A program made the position numbers and the translations under genes. Under the pieces are notes generated by a model, which saw nothing but the letters and a program-made list of their open reading frames with translations, searched no databases and had not been told where the DNA came from. 5,001 bases of DNA from contig JALONE010000124.1 of assembly GCA_025455125.1 (NCBI GenBank), positions 1 to 5,001 of the forward strand, given 5' to 3'. Below, one piece after another: positions 1 to 5,001 of the stretch (positions are counted from its first letter, which is position 1; each line of letters opens with the position of its first letter). The stretch comes from Bacteroidota bacterium. Lineage in GTDB: Bacteria; Bacteroidota; Ignavibacteria; UBA10030.

Positions 1-71
1 GGAGTGATCTTACCCTGCCCGCGGAGCTTCTTGAACGCAAGCTCCAGCTTTTGGCTCAGACTTTCGAACAT
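1..71 (-). CDS. ffh: Signal recognition particle GTPase Ffh, N-terminal fragment (cut by window edge)
   Basis: Only the first 23 complete codons are in the window, reading MFESLSQKLELAFKKLRGQG then KIT. This matches the start of the Ffh N domain, which typically opens with an M(A)FE-L-S-KL---FKKLRG-GKLT pattern. Ffh is the cytoplasmic GTPase that pairs with 4.5S RNA and the receptor FtsY to deliver nascent membrane proteins to the translocon. The G domain (GTP-binding loops) and the methionine-rich M domain lie outside the window and could not be checked. The start ATG at 71 is preceded by GGGA with 9 bases of spacing, a modest Shine-Dalgarno. The gene follows atpG in the same direction but after a likely terminator and its own promoter-like sequence, so it is probably a separate transcription unit. 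The related GTPase FtsY is less likely, because it usually has a long acidic region before this motif. Confidence 0.85.
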   Translation of the reverse strand, partial: MFESLSQKLELAFKKLRGQGKIT

Positions 72-110
72 TCAGCGTTTTCCCAATGACAGCAAGACTT
101 CCGACCCCAT
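72..110 (-). CDS. Possible 12-codon leader ORF ahead of ffh
   Basis: An ATG at 110 opens a short frame reading MGSEVLLSLGKR and ends in a TGA at 74-72 that directly abuts the ffh ATG at 71 (TGAATG). A GGAG lies at 118-121, 7 bases before this ATG, which is good Shine-Dalgarno spacing. An in-frame ATG at 116 sits too close to the GGAG to be the better start. The arrangement would allow ribosomes ending on the leader to restart on ffh (translational coupling). The peptide resembles nothing I recognise, and a frame this short can arise by chance, so this is speculative. Confidence 0.2.
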   Translation of the reverse strand: MGSEVLLSLGKR

Positions 111-149
111 CAGCATTCTCCGCGACGGTGGACGGAAGTCGCAGCATTA

Positions 150-178
150 AAAATAGCGAAAATAGGCTTGAAATGCAA
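150..178 (-). promoter_or_regulatory. Candidate sigma-70-type promoter for ffh
   Basis: Read on the minus strand, TTGCAT (178-173) is followed by a 17-base spacer and TATTTT (155-150). This is a fair match to TTGACA-N17-TATAAT in the most AT-rich stretch of the window. Transcription would start near 143, giving an untranslated leader of about 70 bases before the ffh ATG at 71. The -35 element begins immediately after the terminator hairpin, so its bases also serve as the terminator's T-containing tail. If the host belongs to a group with a different housekeeping promoter consensus, this match means less. Confidence 0.4.
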
Positions 179-211
179 ACGGGCCGCCTCCCTGTGCGAG
201 CTGCGGCCCGT
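179..211 (-). terminator. Probable intrinsic terminator of the atp operon
   Basis: A perfect 9-base-pair inverted repeat, ACGGGCCGC at 179-187 and GCGGCCCGT at 203-211, encloses a 15-base loop in which CTC and GAG can pair further. It starts about 20 bases after the atpG stop codon. On the minus strand the stem is followed by TTTGCATTTC (counting the last stem base), a broken T tract. The plus-strand side has no T run, so the direction fits termination of atp transcription. The weak T tract means termination may be partial, leaving some read-through into ffh. Confidence 0.6.
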
Positions 212-231
212 AACACGAATGTGGGATGAAG

Positions 232-1131
232 CTATCCGGCTTTCTTCAACGCTTCTGCACCGCTTGTGATCTCGAGAAGCTCCTTCGTGATGCCGGCTTG
301 GCGCGCCTTGTTGTAGGAGAGCGTGAGTGCCCGAAGCAATTCCTTCGCGTTCTCCGTGGCATTGCCCATGGCGGTCATGCGCGCCCCCTGCTCCGACGCG
401 TTGGACTCAAGCAGCATTCGCCACATTTGGAAATGCAGGTGTTTGGGGACCAGCGCCTCGACGATCTCCGCCGAGGAGGGTTCGTAGATGTAGTCCACAA
501 GCGACAGAGACCGAAGATCGGTCCCCTTTTTGATCTCCTCGGGCAAGATCGGCAGAAACTGCTCAACGATTACCCGCTGTTGGATCACATTCTTGAACTC
601 GTTGTAGATGACATCGACCCGGTCGAATTCACCCGCAAGATAGCCCGCGATGATCTCTTGCACGAAGGTACGCGCATGGCCGGTGTTCAGTGTCGAGAAG
701 ATCCCCGGGTGTTTGGCCACGATCGGGTATTCGCGCTTGCCGAAGAAGTCCGTCGCCTTCTTCCCGACGGTCATCAGCCGGACATTGTCCGCCGTTCCCG
801 CATTAGTTGCGTGGTTGCGGCGGATATGCTCCAGCGTCGTCTTAATGATATTCGTGTTGAAGGCACCGCACAGGCCGCGGTCGGCTGTGACGACCACCAC
901 GAGGACGCGCTTGACCTCACGTGCCTGAAAGAGCGGATGGGCCGATGCATCCATCTTGGCGACCAGATGCCGCATCAGTGCGCCGATGCTCCTGGCGTAT
1001 GGGCGAGCGGCAACGATGGAATCCTGCGCACGGCGCAACTTCGCGGCCGCGACCATCTTCATCGCCTTGGTGATCTTCTGCGTATTTCGGATGCCGGAGA
1101 TTCTCCGGCGGATCTCCCGAAGGGTCGCCAT
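232..1131 (-). CDS. atpG: ATP synthase F1 subunit gamma
   Basis: Gamma is the central rotor shaft of F1, coupling c-ring rotation to conformational change in the alpha3beta3 head. The protein is 299 residues, close to the usual 285-300. The N-terminal helix carries the conserved NTQKITKAMKMVAAAKLRR at 16-34, and the Rossmann-like middle has DRGLCGAFN at 84-92. The C-terminal helix holds the family signature at about 243-291 (ESNASEQGARMTAM, then YNKARQAGITKELLEI). These two terminal helices form the coiled-coil shaft. There is no sign of the cysteine-containing regulatory insert of chloroplast gamma. The ATG at 1131 lies 4 bases after the atpA stop (TGA-CCCC-ATG) without a strong Shine-Dalgarno, which suggests translational coupling to atpA. 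It is the last atp gene here: beta and epsilon genes, which often follow gamma, are absent. Confidence 0.98.
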   Translation of the reverse strand: MATLREIRRRISGIRNTQKITKAMKMVAAAKLRRAQDSIVAARPYARSIGALMRHLVAKMDASAHPLFQAREVKRVLVVVVTADRGLCGAFNTNIIKTTLEHIRRNHATNAGTADNVRLMTVGKKATDFFGKREYPIVAKHPGIFSTLNTGHARTFVQEIIAGYLAGEFDRVDVIYNEFKNVIQQRVIVEQFLPILPEEIKKGTDLRSLSLVDYIYEPSSAEIVEALVPKHLHFQMWRMLLESNASEQGARMTAMGNATENAKELLRALTLSYNKARQAGITKELLEITSGAEALKKAG

Positions 1132-1135
1132 GGGG

Positions 1136-2689
1136 TCACTTCAGAGTCATCTTGAACTTCTCGAGGAATTCCTTCGAGATCGCGTGGAGCTGTTCCTCGA
1201 TCTCTTTCGTCAGGTCCTTCTTCTCGGCAATGCTCGCCAGCAACGCCGCGTGCCGCATTTTCATCATCTCGAGAAACTCCCGCTCGAAACGCTGGATCTC
1301 TCCGACCGGGATCTCATCCAGGTAGCCGTTGGTTCCCGTGAAGATACTGGCAACCTGCTGCTCGACCGGCATTGGGACGTACTGTCCTTGTTTCAGCAAT
1401 TCCACCAATCGCGAACCGCGGCGCAACGCCTGCTGCGTGGACTTGTCAAGGTCGGAACCGAATTTCGCGAAGGCTTCCAGTTCGCGATAGGACGCGAGCT
1501 CGATGCGCAGACGACCGGCAACGCGCTTCATCGCCTTGATCTGAGCATTGCCGCCAACGCGGGAAACTGAGATGCCGATGTTGATGGCCGGACGAACACC
1601 GGCATTGAACAGGTTCGGCTCGAGATAGATCTGTCCGTCCGTGATGGAAATGACGTTCGTCGGGATGTATGCGGAAACGTCACCGGCCTGCGTCTCGATG
1701 ATCGGGAGCGCCGTCAGGCTTCCACCGCCCAGATCGTCGTTCAGCTTGGACGCGCGTTCGAGGAGACGCGAATGGAGATAGAAGACATCGCCCGGATATG
1801 CCTCGCGTCCGGGAGGACGACGCAGCAGCAAGGACATCTGACGATACGATTGGGCGTGCTTCGACAGGTCATCGTAGATGACCAGGGCATGGCGGCCGCT
1901 GTCGCGGAAGTACTCGCCAAGGGTTGCTCCGGCGTACGGAGCGATGAATTGCATCGGCGCAGAATCACTGGCGGAGGCCTGGATGAGCGTGGTGTATTCC
2001 ATCGCGCCGGATTCTTCCAACTTCGCCATGACTTGCGCCACGGTTGAGCCCTTCTGGCCGATCGCGACGTACACGCAATAGACGGGCTTGACCCCTTCTT
2101 TCTTCGCCTGCTCGGTATGCGTGTATCGCTGGTTGATGATGGCATCAATCGCGATCGCGGTCTTTCCGGTCTGTCGGTCGCCGATGATCAGTTCGCGCTG
2201 ACCGCGTCCAATGGGGATCATCCCGTCGACCGCCTTCAGTCCGGTCTGAAGCGGCTCTTTGACCGGCGCGCGGGCGATGACGCCAAGCGCCTTGCGCTCC
2301 AACGGCAGGAACTTGTCGGTCTTGATGGGGCCCTTTCCGTCCAGCGGTTCCCCGAGCGGGGTGATAACGCGACCAAGCATCGCTTCGCCGACCGGCATGG
2401 AAGCGACGCGCCCGGTGCGCTTCACGGTGTCCCCTTCTTTGATGTGCGAGCTTTCTCCAAAGATGACACACCCGACGTTGTCTTCCTCGAGGTTCAGCGC
2501 CATCCCGAAGACGTTCCCTGGAAATTCGACGAGTTCGCTCGCCATGACCTTGGAAAGTCCATAGATGCGCGCGATCCCGTCGCCGATCTGCAGGACGGTT
2601 CCGACGTCGTAGACGTCCACTTCCTTCTCGAACCCCGAAAGCTGTCTCCGGAGCACGGTGGAAACTTCATCTGGTCGTACTTCTGCCAT
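1136..2689 (-). CDS. atpA: ATP synthase F1 subunit alpha
   Basis: Alpha alternates with beta in the F1 hexamer. It binds nucleotide at non-catalytic sites and contributes the arginine finger to the catalytic sites. The protein is 517 residues, normal for the family. Seen in order: an N-terminal beta-barrel domain (about 25-95), the P-loop GDRQTGKT at 170-177, the Walker B region ALVIYDD at 268-274, and the alpha/beta signature [10 protein letters not shown] at 367-376. This signature is followed at once by the arginine finger R377 in SRVGG. A helical C-terminal domain runs from about 385 to the end. All key residues are intact. The ATG at 2689 has AAAGGAAG (2694-2701) just upstream. The gene lies 33 bases after atpH and 4 bases before atpG. 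The P-loop with glutamine (GDRQTGKT) separates it from beta, which has GGAGVGKT. Confidence 0.99.
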   Translation of the reverse strand: MAEVRPDEVSTVLRRQLSGFEKEVDVYDVGTVLQIGDGIARIYGLSKVMASELVEFPGNVFGMALNLEEDNVGCVIFGESSHIKEGDTVKRTGRVASMPVGEAMLGRVITPLGEPLDGKGPIKTDKFLPLERKALGVIARAPVKEPLQTGLKAVDGMIPIGRGQRELIIGDRQTGKTAIAIDAIINQRYTHTEQAKKEGVKPVYCVYVAIGQKGSTVAQVMAKLEESGAMEYTTLIQASASDSAPMQFIAPYAGATLGEYFRDSGRHALVIYDDLSKHAQSYRQMSLLLRRPPGREAYPGDVFYLHSRLLERASKLNDDLGGGSLTALPIIETQAGDVSAYIPTNVISITDGQIYLEPNLFNAGVRPAINIGISVSRVGGNAQIKAMKRVAGRLRIELASYRELEAFAKFGSDLDKSTQQALRRGSRLVELLKQGQYVPMPVEQQVASIFTGTNGYLDEIPVGEIQRFEREFLEMMKMRHAALLASIAEKKDLTKEIEEQLHAISKEFLEKFKMTLK

Positions 2690-2722
2690 GTCTCTTCCTT
2701 TGGATTTCCTGGCGAAACGCCA

Positions 2723-3274
2723 TCAGTTTGTTTGCACCGGCGCGACGAACTGCTCGCGCAGCCGCTGCAATTGCCGCTTCACGCTTCCGTCGAACACCGT
2801 GTCGCCTACGCGGGCGACAAAGCCCCCCACCAGTGCCGGATCGCGACGGAAGGCGATCCGTATCTTCTTTCCCGTCAATCCCTCGAACTGCGACCGGAGC
2901 CGCTGTTCCTGTTCCGCGGTGAGGTCGACCGCGGCGCTCACCCCCACTTCGACGATTTCCTGCCGCTCATCCTCCAGACGGAAAAATGCCTCGATGATCT
3001 CGGGGAGCACATCTTCGCGGCCTTTCTCGGCAAGCAAATCAAAGAACTGCTGCGTGATTCCATCCACCGAACCCGCGAAGAGATCCCGCATGACCTCGCG
3101 CTTCTTCTCGCGCTTGATGACCGGGCTCTTCAGGAAGAGATGGAACTCCTTCGATTCTCGGATCGTGCGCTGAAGCTGTCGCAGATCTTCCGCGACCCGC
3201 GGGGCCTTGCTTTGTTCTTCTGCGGCAAGCATGAGTGCTTCCGCGTACCGACGGGCGATGCGTGACTGCCTCAT
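2723..3274 (-). CDS. atpH: ATP synthase F1 subunit delta
   Basis: Delta (the OSCP homologue) sits on top of F1 and ties the alpha subunits to the b stalk. The chosen start at 3274 gives 183 residues, the normal family length. The frame stays open upstream to an ATG at 3424, but that would add 50 Arg/Ser-rich residues overlapping atpF and is rejected. The N-terminal helical domain opens with RIARRYAEAL (5-14), the usual delta/OSCP start. The C-terminal domain carries the family signature at about 145-176, including DPALVGGFVARVGDTVFDGS and then a basic amphipathic helix. The ATG lies 4 bases after the atpF stop (TGA-GCCC-ATG) with no clear Shine-Dalgarno, so its translation is probably coupled to atpF. 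Delta diverges quickly between phyla, but position and signature make the call secure. Confidence 0.96.
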   Translation of the reverse strand: MRQSRIARRYAEALMLAAEEQSKAPRVAEDLRQLQRTIRESKEFHLFLKSPVIKREKKREVMRDLFAGSVDGITQQFFDLLAEKGREDVLPEIIEAFFRLEDERQEIVEVGVSAAVDLTAEQEQRLRSQFEGLTGKKIRIAFRRDPALVGGFVARVGDTVFDGSVKRQLQRLREQFVAPVQTN

Positions 3275-3278
3275 GGGC

Positions 3279-3764
3279 TCAGTTCTTCGGGAGCTGTTGA
3301 ATGAACGAATCGACGATCTTCTTCTGCTTCGCGGCATCGAGCGATTCGTCGAGGATCTTCTCCGCGACCTTGATCGCCAGGTCCGCCACTTCGGCGCGGA
3401 GCTGCTGGCGGGCGGTCTCGACATTCCGCTGAATCTCCTCGCTTGCGCGCGCGACCTCCTGTTGCGCCTGCTGCCGTGCCTTGGCCACGATCTCCTCTTT
3501 CATCTTCTCGGCCAACGCGCGACCCTCGCGGATCAACTTCTGATACTCCTCCTCCGCGCGGGCCATGTTCTGCTCGTTCTGCTTCAGCAGTTGCGCGGCC
3601 TCGGAGCGAGCTTTGTCCGCTTCCTCCAACGCGCCGCGGATGGCGCCTTCGCGCTCCCCGAGCGACTTGAGGATCGGCTTCCAGGCGAATTTCGTCAACA
3701 CCCACAAGAGCATGAGGAACGAAATGATCGTCCAGACGATCAGTCCGGGATTGATCTCAAACAT
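3279..3764 (-). CDS. atpF: ATP synthase Fo subunit b
   Basis: Subunit b forms the peripheral stalk: one membrane anchor and a long helix reaching up to delta and alpha. The protein is 161 residues, typical of bacterial b. It begins MFEINPGLIVWTIISFLMLL, with a single membrane segment at about 8-26. The conserved basic FAWKPIL follows at 26-32. From about 36 to 135 it is almost wholly charged residues, Ala and Gln, as expected of the stalk coiled coil. The C-terminal AEVADLAIKVAEKIL (124-138) matches the delta-binding end of the family. AAGGA at 3773-3777 is a good ribosome site for the ATG at 3764. Only one b gene is present and no b' (atpF2/atpX) neighbour, so a b2 homodimer is inferred. Confidence 0.97.
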   Translation of the reverse strand: MFEINPGLIVWTIISFLMLLWVLTKFAWKPILKSLGEREGAIRGALEEADKARSEAAQLLKQNEQNMARAEEEYQKLIREGRALAEKMKEEIVAKARQQAQQEVARASEEIQRNVETARQQLRAEVADLAIKVAEKILDESLDAAKQKKIVDSFIQQLPKN

Positions 3765-3781
3765 GGATCAGGTCCTTATGG

Positions 3782-4009
3782 TTACTTCAGTGCGAGAAGG
3801 ATGCAGATCGCGAGCGCGAAGAAGGTCGCGCCTTCGATGAGCGCGGCGGCGATCAGCATGGAGACCCGAACCTGCGGGGCGACCTCCGGCTGACGTCCGC
3901 TGGCATCCATGGCTGCGGCGGCGAGTTTGCCGATCCCGAACGCGGCACCCAACACGACAAGGCCTGCTCCAAATCCGGCGGCAAGGTATGCGACGGCTGT
4001 TGCTTCCAT
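3782..4009 (-). CDS. atpE: ATP synthase Fo subunit c (proteolipid ring)
   Basis: Subunit c is the hairpin that oligomerises into the rotor ring and carries the transported ion. The protein is 75 residues, a normal length, with two membrane helices (about 7-30 and 49-73) joined by the polar loop with the conserved RQP at 39-41. The ion-binding carboxylate is E59 in ALIEGATFFAL, exactly 20 residues after the loop arginine, as in E. coli (R41 and D61). Helix 1 has the packing motif GAAFGIG (21-27), equivalent to E. coli GAAIGIG. The position that holds the Na+-liganding glutamine in Na+ enzymes is I26, and the residues after E59 are Gly-Ala, not Ser/Thr, so proton coupling is inferred. A lysine (K28) sits in helix 1. 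A strong GAGGAG site precedes the ATG, which suits the high copy number of c in the complex. Confidence 0.98.
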   Translation of the reverse strand: MEATAVAYLAAGFGAGLVVLGAAFGIGKLAAAAMDASGRQPEVAPQVRVSMLIAAALIEGATFFALAICILLALK

Positions 4010-4018
4010 TAGTGACTT

Positions 4019-4024
4019 CTCCTC
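4019..4024 (-). promoter_or_regulatory. Strong Shine-Dalgarno for atpE
   Basis: GAGGAG on the minus strand, 9 bases before the atpE ATG at 4009. It is the best ribosome site in the window and lies in the longest internal spacer of the operon (4010-4070). atpH and atpG, by contrast, have almost none. This fits the need for about 8-17 copies of c per complex, as in other atp operons where atpE initiation is strong. The effect on expression is inferred. Confidence 0.7.
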
Positions 4025-4070
4025 GTTATTGAACTGTAAGAGTGACGTGAATGACCGAACGACTGCATGT

Positions 4071-5001
4071 TCAATGATGTTCTTCCTCCTGATGCTCCAC
4101 TTGCATGCCCAATCCCATGAACAGCGCGGTCAGCATCGTGAACACGTACGCCTGGAGGAATGCGACAAAGAGCTCAAGCATGCTGATGCCGACCACAAAT
4201 GGGATCGTCATCGCGCCGACCACATAGGAGCGGAACATCAGGATCAATCCGAACAGCGAGAGCAAGACAATGTGGCCGCCGGACATGTTCGCAAACAACC
4301 GCATGCAGAGCGCAAACGGCTTGGTGAACAGACCCAGGATCTCGATCGGGATCATGATGAGCCAGAGATACCACGGGGCGCCGCCCGTCAGGTGCGCGAT
4401 GTAGTGCTTGATCCCCTGGGCGCGAATCGCCGCGACCTGGATCATTACGAAGGCAAGGCTCGCCAATCCCGCCGTGACCATGATGTTCCCGGTCGCGGTG
4501 GCACCGTAGGGAACCAGCCCCGCGAGATTCATCAGCAGGATGTAGAAGAAGGTCGTGAGCAGGTACGGAATGTATTTCATTCCTCCCGGTCCCATGTTCG
4601 GGAGCGCAACCTCGTCGCGGATGAAGACGATGAGCACCTCGATGAGATTGGTGAATCCGGTCGGCACCGGGCCCTTTCGGTAGGAACGCGCCACAGCAAC
4701 GGCGGCGATCACGAGCAGAAGGCCGGCAAGCAGGAGAAAGAAGACGTGCTTCGTCGGAGAGAGGTCGATCATCATGCCGCCGACCTCGACCGGGGGAAAC
4801 TGCGGGAGCGTCACATGGCCGAACGGGATCTCGATCTCGCGCGAGTCCTTCATGTGGTCCAGCAAGTGCATGAAGTCGAATTCCTCGCCGTGTCCGCCGC
4901 CATGCGCAACAGCATGCGCCGTGTCGACGGCCGCGCGTCCGGTACCGCCCGCGGGTTCGCTTCCCGTCACTCCGATCAGGCCAATCAAGGGACCCATCAT
5001 T
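4071..5001 (-). CDS. atpB: ATP synthase Fo subunit a (5' end uncertain at window edge)
   Basis: Subunit a forms the two ion half-channels against the c ring. At least 309 residues are visible, counting from the first ATG at 5000, against about 230-270 in many bacteria. The excess is N-terminal: a weakly hydrophobic start (MMGPLIGLIGV), a His/Gly/Glu-rich stretch at about 28-50, then a PFGHVTLPQFPP region before the first membrane helix (about 86-105). Further helices lie at about 143-163, 172-193, 208-230, 232-258 and 262-298. The essential arginine is R234 in MRLFANMSGGH, and Q283 in FLQAY matches E. coli Q252. H243 and E276 occupy the E. coli E219 and H245 positions. The tail ends HQEEEHH. 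The frame may continue past the window edge, because the visible start looks like the end of a signal sequence and no ribosome site can be seen. Any atpI or other upstream gene is out of view. Confidence 0.96.
   Translation of the reverse strand, partial: MMGPLIGLIGVTGSEPAGGTGRAAVDTAHAVAHGGGHGEEFDFMHLLDHMKDSREIEIPFGHVTLPQFPPVEVGGMMIDLSPTKHVFFLLLAGLLLVIAAVAVARSYRKGPVPTGFTNLIEVLIVFIRDEVALPNMGPGGMKYIPYLLTTFFYILLMNLAGLVPYGATATGNIMVTAGLASLAFVMIQVAAIRAQGIKHYIAHLTGGAPWYLWLIMIPIEILGLFTKPFALCMRLFANMSGGHIVLLSLFGLILMFRSYVVGAMTIPFVVGISMLELFVAFLQAYVFTMLTALFMGLGMQVEHQEEEHH

Noticed and set aside
10..216. 68-codon minus-strand frame running through the atpG-ffh gap into ffh
   Set aside because: It continues in a different frame through the ffh start, overlaps the terminator and resembles no known protein. 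The ffh frame matches its family clearly.
226..1155. 309-codon open frame on the plus strand, antisense to atpG
   Set aside because: It lies over the clear gamma gene. Its translation is rich in Arg/His/Asp with no family motif, and long antisense frames are common opposite GC-rich genes. No plus-strand promoter or ribosome site supports it.
2117..3265. 382-codon open frame on the plus strand, antisense to atpH and the 5' part of atpA
   Set aside because: It spans the atpA-atpH junction on the opposite strand and its product has no recognisable domain or membrane pattern. It is best explained as a by-product of codon bias in the real genes.
3275..3424. Upstream extension of atpH to an ATG at 3424 (233 residues)
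   Set aside because: The extra 50 residues are Arg/Ser-rich, overlap atpF out of frame and are absent from the delta family. The ATG at 3274 gives the normal N-terminus.
3207..3893. 228-codon plus-strand frame rich in Leu and Arg across atpF
   Set aside because: The Leu/Arg richness is the complement of the Glu/Lys/Ala/Gln codons of the b-subunit coiled coil. It is a shadow and not a membrane protein.
4010..4070. Possible regulatory element in the atpB-atpE spacer (GTCACT occurs twice)
   Set aside because: A six-base repeat in 61 bases is not significant and I saw no stable hairpin. Only the Shine-Dalgarno is supported.

Overview
The window is almost entirely an F-type (F1Fo) ATP synthase operon read on the minus strand. 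In transcription order it carries atpB (subunit a), atpE (c), atpF (b), atpH (delta), atpA (alpha) and atpG (gamma). After a 160-base intergenic gap, the first codons of ffh (signal recognition particle GTPase) run off the low-coordinate edge. All genes are co-directional. No RNA gene, mobile element, CRISPR array or unfamiliar gene system is visible, and this is essentially a housekeeping region.

Layout from high to low coordinate: atpB ends at 4071 and its start lies at or beyond the window edge. A 61-base spacer follows, with a strong Shine-Dalgarno just ahead of atpE (4009-3782). Then come 17 bases to atpF (3764-3279), 4 bases to atpH (3274-2723), 33 bases to atpA (2689-1136) and 4 bases to atpG (1131-232). 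The gap at 72-231 holds a GC-rich hairpin (179-211) that probably ends the atp transcript, a promoter-like pair TTGCAT-N17-TATTTT (150-178), and a possible 12-codon leader ORF whose stop touches the ffh start.

The a subunit and the c ring form the ion path, b and delta form the peripheral stalk, alpha is the non-catalytic ring subunit, and gamma is the rotor shaft. The genes for beta (atpD) and epsilon (atpC) are not here: atpG is followed by ffh instead of atpDC, so a complete enzyme needs atpDC from elsewhere in the genome. The c subunit lacks the helix-1 glutamine of Na+-coupled enzymes, which suggests proton coupling. There is one b gene and no b' gene, so a b2 homodimer is expected.

Organism: a bacterium of moderately high GC content (by eye, roughly 55-60%). 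The split atp operon, the His/Glu-rich N-terminal extension of subunit a and the c-subunit sequence style (GIGK in helix 1, IEGATFFAL in helix 2) point away from gamma-proteobacteria and Firmicutes. They lean towards the FCB or PVC groups or a related uncultured phylum. That placement is an inference from memory of these families and is not firm.
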